Assembly: GCF_030272615.1 (NCBI RefSeq)
Contig: NC_081411.1
Location: 837,240,136 to 837,304,135 of the forward strand
DNA length: 64,000 nt
Source of the DNA: Cryptomeria japonica
Taxonomy: Eukaryota > Streptophyta > Pinopsida > Cupressales > Cupressaceae
Direction: 5' to 3'
Below are positions 19,621 to 29,204 of this stretch, in pieces. The stretch's first letter is position 1, and each line of letters starts with the position of its first letter. The position numbers and the translations under genes are program-made. The notes under the pieces are model-generated. The model did no database searches. It was given only the letters and a program-made list of their open reading frames with translations, and was not told where the DNA came from.

Positions 19621-21938
19621 TGGTGTAGGAGCACCTAGGTCTCATTTTCATCTCAGGTTTGATAGCAATTTTGGTTTTTATTAGTTTTAAGTTGGAAAGT
19701 TGTCTAAGATGTTTTTGAAGTTGTTCTACATTGTTTGGATGAGTTTTGAACTCATTGTGTGGTTTTGGTTTACTGTTTTCATCTTTTTGCTCAAAGTTGC
19801 CAGTTTGGAGTTTCTTGGCAAAATGATGGAAAGTGGAGTTTTTAATATGGTTTTTGTTTTAAAAGTTCTTAGACATGTCTTATGCTTGGTTTTTAGGTGT
19901 GAGTAGTGCTCTTATTTGATTGTAGGTCTTTGAGATCAATCTTGCATTTTCTAGGCACCAAAAGTTGTCATTTAGGCATCAAAATGTCAAATTTAAGTGC
20001 TCTTGGACATGTAAATATCCATACAAGAGGCTAAGAAACTAGGAGAGGTATTTAATCTCATTTTTTAACTATTTTAAGGGTTGATCATTCAAAGTTATGA
20101 AGCATTTTGCAAACTTGCACTAGTTTTACCTTGTTTTTCCTATGTTTTGACTCCATTTGAGCAGCAGCCCGTACACCTACTGTAGTTGTCCATACTATTT
20201 TGGAATTTTCATGTTCTCTCATGTTTCTTGAAGCTTTTCCCTTTTGTGGCATTTAATTTCATCAAGTTTTGAGTTTTGTGCAAAAATATTTGGTTTTGAC
20301 AGTTTCAATGCCTTGTCTAGGAAATTGGCAAATATGCTTGACCAACTTGGCTTCTTGAAGTCCTAAAATGTTCATGGCTTCCCAAGAACCAGTTGGTCAA
20401 CTTGTAAATTATCTAAATACATGTTTTTTTCTCAAGAATGCAGGTGCAAGGAGTTATGTGGCCATGGAGCCCTAGGCAAGTGTGCCATTTGGCTAGGGTC
20501 TTGAAGTAGTTTGATGCTTTGCTCTTTCATAGCAAATGCATTTATCAAATGGATAGACTTACTTTGATGTTTAAGACTGTAAGTGAAGGCTAAGAGGCTT
20601 TCTAAACCAAGGGAAGGAAGGTTGCACTTTCTATTTGTGTAAATTGTAACAAAAACAGTGAGTAACTATTTTGGCATTAGTTTTCCCTTCATTTGTTTGC
20701 TCTCCACCATATATTGGTGTGTGTAAAACCCTGCATATTCTTTGTTTGTTTGAAAAAGAGAGCAAGGAAAGGTGTTTGACCCTACCCATGGGTTTGTGTT
20801 TTCCAAGATCAAGCAATGATCCCTTTAGGCAAAGTGTAACGCCTAGTAGGCTGTCACAGTCATTTATGACTGATTTTAGCATTTTAAATGATGTTGTTAT
20901 TGCATTCTTACACTTCCACATAGCAGGCATGAACAAACTCTAAAGATAGAGCAGTGATAGAAAATCACCAATAAGACCTTTGCAAAGGTGTTTTGACAGT
21001 GGCAAAGTGTAGGTCACAGTGGAAAAACTAGTGAAAGGGCAAAGTGTAGTGATAAATTGGTTTTGACAATGTATGACTCATGGTTTATAATTGCCTAATG
21101 CTTGTGTGCAAGGCTAATATGACTCTCTTTAATCTCTAAATGGTAGACATTTTTACATGTTTGAATGTAATTGGGTCTTTGCAAATGATGTGTTTGTAAG
21201 AGGCAATAATGGAAAAGTTGTCAATTGTTGCATTCTCCTTATGTGCATTTTGTAAAAACTTGTTCTCCAATATTTGAAATGTAAATCTTCTTTATTGTGG
21301 CCTAATTAGTTAGTAGCATGATAGAACTAAGGTTTCTTGTTTCATATTGGAGGTCTATAGCTTGAAGATTGATTTTCACCATCAAAACCCTACCAAACCC
21401 TCCTTTTTCACCCATTTTTGGGACAGTCACAGAGAAGGACTAAGAGACCTTGAGACTTTGAAAATATTCAAGAACTCCCAAAAGGGTGTCCAAATATCAA
21501 CTTCTTTTTTCCTGGTATTCCATCACTTGAGCATGGTGAGCACAAAACCCCAAAAGGAGGGCTAATTCCTAGTAGCCCATTCTAGGCCTAAAACTAGGTT
21601 TTTGTCAAATCAGGTATGCCAAAGATGGTCGCAAAGCATGAAACCCAACAAATCAAGTTGAAATAGGTTGACCTAACATGAATCCAACATATTTGGTGAG
21701 TTTGACTTCATAAGTCAGTTTTGGAGCACTTGAAAGGATGATAACAACTATGGAGTCGAAGCCCTTGAGTAGCCAAGGGGAGTTTGACATAGGGGGGTGG
21801 AACAAGGAGAGTTGTTAGATTGCCTTTGAGCTATTTTGCACTCTATCCTTGGTGACTACACCTTGAAAATAGTAAGGATCTATCACTTAGCAAACATACT
21901 AGCCACTTGGCAACCACCTTGCATCTACCTCCCTATCA
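19621..21938 (+). repeat. 3' LTR of the chromovirus
   Basis: 2,318 bp, starts TGGTGTAGGAGCACC, ends CTCCCTATCA, collinear with the 5' LTR apart from scattered substitutions and an extra 27 bp near 21780. Open frames within it match those in the 5' LTR. Confidence 0.94.
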
Positions 21939-21943
21939 ATCAG
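21939..21943. repeat. Target-site duplication ATCAG, right copy (chromovirus)
   Basis: Identical to 12651-12655; Copia-B codons resume here. Confidence 0.93.
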
Positions 21944-22745
21944 TTATTAAGGCATGTGAAGATAAACATTGAATTAAAGCTATGGAAGATGAATTGGAAC
22001 AAATTGAAAAGAATAACACATGGACATTGATTCCTCAGTGTAAAAACAAAAATGTAATTGGAATTAAATGGGTATTCAAAAATAAACTTAATGAAGATGG
22101 TAAGGTAATCAGAAACAAAGAAAGATTAGTGTGTAAGGGATATTCATAGAAAGAGGGAAGTTATTACAATGAAACCTTTGCACCGGTAGCTAGAATTGAG
22201 GCAGTCAGACTATTTCTAGCATTTGCAGCACATAAGAACTATAAAGTATATCAAATGGATGTTAAATGTGCATTTCTGAATGGGATCTTGAAGAAGAAGT
22301 TTACATTGAACAACCTGATGGATTTTATTTGACAAATGACAAAGATGTGGTTTGCAGGTTAAGGAGAGCTTTATATGGATTAAAGAAAGCTCCTAGAGCT
22401 TGGTATGGTAGATTTGATAAATATCTTGTGAAGCTTGGTTACACTAAACGTAATGCTGACATCAACTTATATTTCAAAGTGAGTAATGATGGCATCTTGG
22501 CTATTGAATTTTTTGTTGATGATATCATTTTTGGAGGAGATGGATTGTGTAAAGACTTTTCTAATAAGATGCAGGAAGAATTTGAAATGTCTATGATTGG
22601 GGAGATAAAATTCTTTTTAGGATTGTAGATTTCACAAACTGATTAAGGTATATTCATATGTCAATTAAAGTACTTGAAAGAAATACTAAAGAAATTTGGT
22701 ATGAAAAACTATAAACCGGTAAGTACTCCTATGAATACAACTAAT
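21944..22745 (+). pseudogene. Copia-B reverse transcriptase
   Basis: Continuation of Copia-B pol after the chromovirus: MEDELEQIEKNNTWTLIP, NVIGIKWVFKNKLNEDGKV, KVYQMDVKCAFLNG, then EEVYIEQPDGFYL, RALYGLKKAPRAWYGRFDKYL and the catalytic FVDDIIFGGDG near 22513. TAG at about 22147 and 22627 replaces Gln of YSQKEG and of LQIS. A single-base loss in GGGATCTTGAA (about 22282) shifts the frame after FLNG. It is cut at 22745 by insertion of element C inside the KPVSTPMNTTN codons. RNase H resumes at 30302. Confidence 0.9.
22741..22745. repeat. Target-site duplication CTAAT, left copy (element C)
   Basis: CTAAT precedes the LTR start TGTAGCG; it is repeated after the element at 30297-30301. Confidence 0.93.
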
Positions 22746-22916
22746 TGTAGCGTCCTAAAATTGCGACACTTGCAATTTCGACTGCATTTGGGTCTTCACG
22801 ATGGTGATGCAACATGGAACCTGAATGGAGACCCCGAAACTTGTTCATGACACCAAAAACTGCATTTCTCAGCACCCTGGCCTGATCCTCCTTGCACCCC
22901 GCTGTCCCTGGAGGTG

Positions 22917-23009
22917 GGACCATGGCGCCCAACGCCCTAGTCCTTCAGGACTAGGGCGCCCAGCGTCCTGGTCCCCCAGGACCATGGCGCCCAGCACCCT
23001 GGTCCCTGG
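22917..23009 (+). repeat. GC-rich 31-bp tandem repeat in element C 5' LTR
   Basis: Three units of about 31 bp, each built on GGACYAKGGCGCCCARCR followed by CCTGGTCC-like sequence. The equivalent in the 3' LTR (29376-29466) is two bases shorter in the middle unit. The core GGCGCC is palindromic and nearly complementary to a motif near 23452. Confidence 0.85.
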
Positions 23010-23127
23010 CCCTATTTTGGGCCCGGTCTCTTTTGGGTCTCGGGTCTTTATGTTTGCAAATTGGAAAATAACATTTCCTGGTCAGCCTAAGGTCAGGAAA
23101 ATCAGTCTATCAGCCCTAATTGACAGG

Positions 23128-23135
23128 TATATAAA
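23128..23135 (+). promoter_or_regulatory. TATA box of element C LTR
   Basis: TATATAAA in the middle of the LTR, downstream of the GC-rich repeats; preserved identically at 29586-29593 in the 3' LTR. Confidence 0.7.
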
Positions 23136-23839
23136 CTACATTTCCTCTCCCATTTGAGGAGGAAGGACATATGTGTACAAGACGTGGAAACGATATTCAA
23201 ACATTCAAGCATTCAAGCATTCAAGCATTCCTTCAAGCAATTGACCATTCTAAGTCTCCATTCAAGGCTAAGTGTTGCATTCAAGACAAGGATTCAACCA
23301 TTGAAGAGGAGATCACATACAACATACAACATACAACAACATTTACACCTTTGCATGTTGCAGGTACGCGGCTGTAATTGAAGATCTGGAATCCTTGTGC
23401 AGAGACGAACAGATCCCCCTTCGTTTCGCGGATTTTTCGGAGGACCGTGTGCACGCTGGGCGCCATCATCCCATCAACTTTCACTCAAATTTGTAGAACA
23501 ACACCGTCTTGACATTTTACTGCTAATTCCAGGTCCGCAGCTTCATCCCATATCCCTATCTCTATTTATAAGCGAATCTTTCCTACTTTACATGCATTCC
23601 TAGTTCAATCTTTCTATCTACATTCTTTACAAAAGAGGGTATCCTTGATGTCTTAACCCTTGAAACTCATTTAGAATCCAATCTTGCATTGTGTGGGATT
23701 GGATATTGTGGGTTTCAACCCCTCTTTTGAATGTAAAGTCTCTCCTAAGTGAAAACCATCAACCCTAGTGACTCTCCCTTCTCTCTCCTTGGAGTTGGGG
23801 AGGGGAGAACGACTAGGGTTCGATTTTTTTGCTTTACAT

Positions 23840-23857
23840 TTTGGTGAACCCGACATG
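23840..23857 (+). promoter_or_regulatory. Primer-binding site of element C (tRNA not identified)
   Basis: TGGTGAACCCGACATGAA begins just after the LTR (spacer TT). The same 16-17 bases follow the LTR of element D at 41376. The leading TGG fits a tRNA CCA end, but I cannot name the tRNA; it is not the Met site used by the copias. Confidence 0.82.
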
Positions 23858-25019
23858 AACATCCTCATTCTGATTATTCATGGTTAGATCTAAAAATTTT
23901 GCTTTCCTAAATTTCCATGTTTGATCTTTTGCAAATTTTAGAGGTTGATTGCATAAAAACCCTAAAATTTTCTTTTTAGTAATTAAACTTGTGAAATGTT
24001 TAATTGTTAATGCTTGTTTCAGATCTACCCTTCTATTGCAAATTGTCAATTCATATTTGTGCTTTAATTCTGAAAATTAAGTGGTTAAATGTCAAAACCC
24101 TAATTTTTAAAACCTTCTTGATTCAACCTTTGACTGATAATTTCACTAATCAAAACACCTCCAAATCGGCTGTAACTTTGGATTCCGCAATAAAATCACA
24201 ATATCTTTCATCCCTGAAAATTTGGAAAAAAGTTGTGAGGACCGTGTGCACCCCGAGCGCCATCGTCCCTGACACTTTTTCCGAAATTTCGGGAGCTAGA
24301 TCTTACTATATTTTTCTGCTAAAATCCAGAATTTTGGCTGATTTTATCAATTTTAACACCTTCAAAATTAAAGTCAAAGTTGGTCTAGCGATTGCTTGGA
24401 TTGAGGCTTATAATCATTCAAAAATCGTTGAAATTAAAATTCCTGTCAAAATTGTGTTTCTTGCTATCCTAAATCTGAAAAGTGTGTTAGCATTCATTCA
24501 AAATTTCAGTGCTTTATTCAAATTCTTGCAATTTGTGACTTTTGAAATTAAGTGTTTAATTGCAACAACCTTGATTTCCATTTTCAAAATACGAATTTTG
24601 CATGAAATCGAGTCAACTTTTAAATTTCAAAACTTGCATTGCTTTTGGTATTCCCTCCAAAATCATAAAATTCAAAATTTCAGTTTCCCTCTCTTTTTCA
24701 AAATTCAAATTTTGCATTTTTCAACAATCTTGGTAGGGTTCAATTTTGAGATTGCAACTTTAATTTGGCCTATCTACAGATCGTAAAATCACTCAATTTT
24801 TTCAGATTAGCTTTAAAATCATCATAACTTTCATCCCTGAAAATTTTGAAAAAAGTTGCGAGGACCGTGTACACTCCGTTCGCCACAGTCCCAGACATTT
24901 TTTCCGAAATTTTGGGAAATTGTTCTGATTGTATTTAACAGCTTAAATCTAGGAGATTGGCTGGTTTTATTGAAATTTGCTACCTCTAAAATTCAAAATC
25001 TTTTCTCTCTCTTTAGTGC
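23858..25019 (+). other. Leader of element C; contains a 260-codon open frame of uncertain status
   Basis: AT-rich leader between PBS and gag. An open frame runs from 24004 to 24786 (MLMLVSDLPFYCK...). It is rich in Phe, Ile, Leu and Lys, and its DNA is largely variations on AAATTCAAAATTT, so low complexity could keep it open. No domain recognised. Some Tat/Ogre elements carry an extra ORF before gag, which makes the position suggestive only. Two diverged ~85-bp repeats (24206-24293 and 24828-24916) lie here; each carries the GAGGACCGTGT motif found in the LTR. Confidence 0.5.
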
Positions 25020-27971
25020 ATGAGTTTTACAACAATAAGTCCTACTTACACTATTCCCGTTAGACAAAGCCTTAGAATTAAGTCTTTCCAAGGTTTAATT
25101 ACTGAGGAGATGGAACCTAATTTGAATGGCCTATTTAACGAAGACATGGGTAATTCCTCTAATCCTCTTAATCATGAAGAAGCTCTCCATGAGGTTTCTG
25201 TAGAACAACTTTCGAAATTGGATAACCAATTTGATGATTTTCAAAAATGGATGTCTCAAGAATACCCCGATAGTCAAGCTCTTTCATTAATTGAGGGTCT
25301 AAAACGTATGGTTCAAAGTGATAAGAATGGAATTGATATTTTGCGTGGTATTGCACACATTGTGGATTCGAATGTGATGCCTATGAAGAGTTGTGCCGAA
25401 ACCTTAGGTTATACACAACCTCCTACTCAAGTCAATCATTCTATTCCTTTGACAACTCCTATTGCTAGTATACCTACTTTTACATCAAACATAATGACTA
25501 CTTCAACACAAGACATTCCTCCTATGATCACTAGTCATGGGGGCAATCCTTCTTCTTCAATCAACCCTCTTCCTTCATTCAATCCAACTTCTTCATTCAT
25601 TCCTTCAATAAGTGTTCCTATTATATCACCACAAATGAACATGACACAAGGGGGCAATTCGTTTAATCATTCCATTCCTCCTTGTAGTGTTCCTCCTTTC
25701 CAATCATCTCCTATGACTAACTATCATAGTGTCCCACCACCTTACTCTCTACCTTCTTTCAATAACATAACACCTCCATCACAATCTAACACGTCTAATA
25801 TGAATTCTTCGACTGAAGCGACCATTAACAATCTTGCACAAACTGTCTCTTCTTTACAACAACAAATTGCTTCTATGAATCAATCTAAGTTTAGTGTGCC
25901 CACATTTGATGTTGCGAGCCCACTTTCTCTTGACATTGTTCGAGCTATTCCCCCTAAACATGTTGAAATTCCGCATTTGGAGCTTTATAATGGTAAGGGT
26001 GATCCTCTAACACATGTTAAGACATTTCAAACAATATGTACCGATTTTGCTTATGACCAAAGGTTGCTTGCAAAACTGTTTACTAGAACATTAAGAGATA
26101 AAGCCCTACAATGGTATTGCTCATTGCCTTCCTATTCTATTACTTCTTTCGAACAACTTGCAAATGCTTTTATTCAACAATTTCAAAACAATATAAGTCC
26201 TAAAGTTACTTTTATTGATTTAATGCATTGCAAACAAGGTGTTAAAGAAAAAGTGGCTGATTTCATTGGTAGATATAAGCATTTGTATGCTCAAATTTCT
26301 TTTCCAGTACCTGACAATGATATTCAAAGAATCTTTATTTCTAATTTACAAAAAGATATTAGAGAAAAAATCCTATTTTTTGAGTTTACTTCTTTCCAAC
26401 AGTTGTGCGCAACTCTTCACCATTATCAACTGACTGTGAGTCAAATGGAACAAGCAAATCCTATGGCTCCGAGTGATAAGGGTGATAGTAGTCAACAACC
26501 ATTTGGGAAGTTTAAACCAAACAGAGAGTCCATTAAATTCAATGAAAACATCATCAACAACAATGTGAATGCAGCATCAGGTGTGCCTCCTATTTCTAAG
26601 TTTTTCAAGAAAGAAAGAAAGTTTACTCCTTTGAATGAATCATTGCATAGTATTATGAATAAGTTATTGGAACAAAATGTGCTTACTCTTCCTCCTATAA
26701 GGCAAATAGATCCTGCAAAGATTAATTCACCCTATTTTGATAACAAATCTTTTTGTCAATTTCATCGTCATCCTGGGCATGATACTGAAAAATGTTTTGC
26801 TTTAAAAGGTAAAATTCAAGATTTGATTGATAATAATACTATTTCTATTTCTGGAGTGAATGATAAAGGCAATACATCTGTAGCTCCTCCTAACCAAAAT
26901 CTTCAGATTTTTACTGATCCATTGCCTTCTCATACCTCTAATGTGATTGATACTACTAATTCCTCTATCTCACCTGATGATCTTGTGTCTATGACTCCGA
27001 ATGTGATTAACTTTGTAGAGCAGCAGAAAATCCCTAAAGAACCTTCCATCACCTTTGATTCCAGTGAAACTATCAGGGCACCTAATGGTCCTTTATATAT
27101 AGTTGCAAAAGTCAAGAATACACCTTGCCATGGAGTGCTTATTGATCCTTCTTGTATGGTTAATGTCATTACTGAAGAATTTCTTTTTACTTTGCAATTG
27201 AATCAAGTGATCTATGATGAAACAAATGTGGCTGTGAAACTATTTGATGCATTTTCTTCTCCTGCAATTGGTTCTATTACATTACCTGTTGAGGTCCATA
27301 ACAAATCCCTTGATGTGGACTTTGCTATTATTCCATCATCCGAACAATTTCGTGTGAAGCTAGGCTATCCTTGGCTATCTTCCATGAAAGCTATTGCTTC
27401 TCCTATTCACAAGTGTTTGAAATTTCCCCATAATGGTGAAGTTGTTACTGTTAATCATAGTCTCTTTAAACCAGCTGAAAGAACTCCTAGCGTTCCTATT
27501 GATTACTTTTGGCCTAAACAATTTCAACCTCTTCCTCCACGAAGTGATCATCTTTTTAAATCTTATCAAAAGTGGAAAAAAGATATGATCCTATCTCTAA
27601 GTGAACCTAGAACACCCAAACTTGACATTCCTATCGTTCTTGAGAAGGAAGTTCTTCCTTTGAAAGATAAAACTAATGTCTTTCCTCAAGAAGATTCCCA
27701 ACCCATCCCTATGGATGAGACTAGGCCTATGATTAATAAACTTCCTAAAAGTAGACCTATACCTCCTCGTCATGATGGACTTGGTCTCCTTCCTAAACCG
27801 AGTATTCCTCCCTTATATGGAGCAGTTCCTCCTCCTTCCTCTTATGGAGAGAAGAGACCTTCCTCTTCTCCTATTGTTCAACCTAAGAGACCACAACCTA
27901 AACACCCAAGTGAAAAGGATGAGAACATTCCTCCTCCTCAATCTTCGCAACTTCCTACTAAGACTAGATGA
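25020..27971 (+). CDS. Element C Gag-protease-like polyprotein (983 aa, open)
   Basis: The longest open frame in the window, ATG at 25020 (next in-frame ATG 25110). Residues 1-120 are acidic and helical. About 120-285 is a low-complexity Ser/Thr/Pro/Asn-rich segment. About 315-475 is the retrotransposon Gag capsid domain (HLELYNGKGDPLTHVKTFQT, FEQLANAFIQQFQNN). About 576-592 is a Cys/His knuckle variant (CQFHRHPGHDTEKC). About 690-800 is retropepsin-like, including GVLIDPSCMVNVI and LGYPWLSSMKAI; the active-site turn reads Asp-Pro-Ser, not D-S/T-G, so activity is doubtful. The C-terminus is Pro-rich. It would form particles in the cytoplasm. It stops at TGA 27969, but homologous-looking sequence continues in frame to 28418. 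Confidence 0.85.
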   Translation: MSFTTISPTYTIPVRQSLRIKSFQGLITEEMEPNLNGLFNEDMGNSSNPLNHEEALHEVSVEQLSKLDNQFDDFQKWMSQEYPDSQALSLIEGLKRMVQSDKNGIDILRGIAHIVDSNVMPMKSCAETLGYTQPPTQVNHSIPLTTPIASIPTFTSNIMTTSTQDIPPMITSHGGNPSSSINPLPSFNPTSSFIPSISVPIISPQMNMTQGGNSFNHSIPPCSVPPFQSSPMTNYHSVPPPYSLPSFNNITPPSQSNTSNMNSSTEATINNLAQTVSSLQQQIASMNQSKFSVPTFDVASPLSLDIVRAIPPKHVEIPHLELYNGKGDPLTHVKTFQTICTDFAYDQRLLAKLFTRTLRDKALQWYCSLPSYSITSFEQLANAFIQQFQNNISPKVTFIDLMHCKQGVKEKVADFIGRYKHLYAQISFPVPDNDIQRIFISNLQKDIREKILFFEFTSFQQLCATLHHYQLTVSQMEQANPMAPSDKGDSSQQPFGKFKPNRESIKFNENIINNNVNAASGVPPISKFFKKERKFTPLNESLHSIMNKLLEQNVLTLPPIRQIDPAKINSPYFDNKSFCQFHRHPGHDTEKCFALKGKIQDLIDNNTISISGVNDKGNTSVAPPNQNLQIFTDPLPSHTSNVIDTTNSSISPDDLVSMTPNVINFVEQQKIPKEPSITFDSSETIRAPNGPLYIVAKVKNTPCHGVLIDPSCMVNVITEEFLFTLQLNQVIYDETNVAVKLFDAFSSPAIGSITLPVEVHNKSLDVDFAIIPSSEQFRVKLGYPWLSSMKAIASPIHKCLKFPHNGEVVTVNHSLFKPAERTPSVPIDYFWPKQFQPLPPRSDHLFKSYQKWKKDMILSLSEPRTPKLDIPIVLEKEVLPLKDKTNVFPQEDSQPIPMDETRPMINKLPKSRPIPPRHDGLGLLPKPSIPPLYGAVPPPSSYGEKRPSSSPIVQPKRPQPKHPSEKDENIPPPQSSQLPTKTR

Positions 27972-28418
27972 AATCGTTCTGCATGTGAACGCTAACGAAA
28001 GCGTCATCTTGGAGCTCAGGCAGCTACTTCTCAAACTTTGCAATCCCCAAAAACACCTTCAGCTAGTATTATTCCATTTTCTCCTTAGCCGACGATTGAG
28101 CCGAAATCTCCTAAACATAAGATGTATGATGGTCTTGATCCTGTGCGAGTTAAAGATCCTATTTTTATAAATCTTGATGATGATATAGATGAAAATGTTA
28201 TGCATGATGAAAATGTTACTCCTATTCATTCTGATAGTGAATATGAATATGTTGATGTTGATAACCATTTATCTAACGTATTTTCTAAAGTGCTTATCCT
28301 AGCTCCTAGACAAGAACACCGCGGCTTGGGATATAAACATAGCCCTTGTTTGGATCTTGTGATAGCTCCATCTGCTATGTTGGATGTTCCTCCTCTAGCA
28401 TGTTTCCTACCTTCCTGA
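27972..28418 (+). pseudogene. In-frame extension of the element C polyprotein beyond stop codons
   Basis: The frame of the 983-aa ORF continues after TGA 27969 through TAA 27993 and TAG 28086, then is open from 28089 to TGA 28416. The translated text stays protein-like: a basic Ser/Pro linker, MYDGLDPVRVKDPIFINLDD, an acidic stretch, and RGLGYKHSPCLDLVIAPSAM. The RGLGY region faintly recalls the G-patch-like part of element D. All three stops could come from CGA, CAA or CAG by C-to-T change. The original protein was probably about 1,130 residues. Confidence 0.6.
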
Positions 28419-29188
28419 AATATTGATCAGCAAGATTGGGGGGTAGATGATGTGCTAGACTAGTTTCATTAGCATAGCAGATTCTCTCCTCCTCTTTTTT
28501 GTTACTTCTTCTATGTGTTATTCTCATTCTTCTATTTGTTGTCCTTAGTGTTGTCTACTTGAGGACGATGCAAAGCATTGAGATCTCTTTTGGTCTCTCT
28601 CATGTTGACTCAAAAGACACATGTGTTCCCTTCTTCTAGGTGACCTTCCTTGATTGGGGAATGAAGAACAATTATGCATACATACATATGATATACATGA
28701 ATTATCATACAGCATACTGACCCTGAGGAAAGCGAAGTCACCTTGTGCTTTGTGTTTTGTGTCTATTATCCTTGGGCTTATCTCACACTTGGGGGCTAAA
28801 TCCTTGTGATAACATGCTCCTTTCTCATTTCTTATATGTATCACTACCTTAAAGCAATCACCCCCGGTGAGGCGTGTGCTTTCGCTTTAACGTAGGGGGG
28901 CATACATCCCGTCCATATCTTTTCAAGATACTTGAAAATTTCTTGACAAACTTAGCTTTGCCTTGAAAATTTTTGATATCTTTCTTGCATGACTCATAGT
29001 GAGGGAACCTTACTACTGACAATCATGGTTCTCCCTCATGATCTTCCCTTTTACTTTGTCAATCGAAGTTGTAAGATCCTTAGTCCACTGGGGGCTTGGT
29101 GTATCTTGCCTCCTTGATGTGGTGAAAGTTTTTCAATGTTGTTTCCTTGTACTTTACCGGAAGTATGAGCGTACGCTTATACTCCCGC
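28419..29188 (+). other. 3' non-coding region of element C
   Basis: No supported gene. It contains GGGGGTAGATGATG-type purine patches (28436), several 'CTTGGGGGCTAAATCC' and 'GGGGGCTTGG' phrases resembling the true PPT, and ends at the PPT. Antisense open frames here look like chance. Confidence 0.6.
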
Positions 29189-29204
29189 TAAAGTGGGGGC
29201 TAAA
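29189..29204 (+). promoter_or_regulatory. Polypurine tract of element C
   Basis: TAAAGTGGGGGCTAAA directly precedes the 3' LTR; the G run plus A tail is the plus-strand primer site. Confidence 0.82.

Larger units (their letters stand above)
12656..21938 (+). mobile_element. Chromovirus (Ty3/gypsy with chromodomain), complete, nested in Copia-B
   Basis: 9,283-bp element with TG...CA ends, 2.3-kb LTRs, a PBS, one gag-pol frame, PPT, and a perfect TSD (ATCAG). Domain order Gag, zinc knuckle, protease, RT, RNase H, integrase, chromodomain is that of Ty3/gypsy chromoviruses. The two LTRs differ at about 4% of positions in the part I compared (7 of the first ~165 bases). The coding region has 15 in-frame stops (14 are TAG) and one frameshift near 18300. 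The clade within the chromoviruses is not assigned. Confidence 0.95.
22746..23838 (+). repeat. 5' LTR of element C
   Basis: 1,093 bp, starts TGTAGCGTCC, ends GCTTTACA. It holds GC-rich 31-bp tandem units at 22917-23009, a TATA box at 23128, short ATTCAAGC repeats at 23196-23235 and the GGACCGTGTGCAC motif at 23441. It pairs with 29205-30296. Confidence 0.94.

Noticed and set aside
22825-23157. Open frames in element C LTRs (e.g. 22825-23157, 29284-29615)
   Set aside because: They span the LTR repeats and TATA box and differ by frameshift between the two LTRs.
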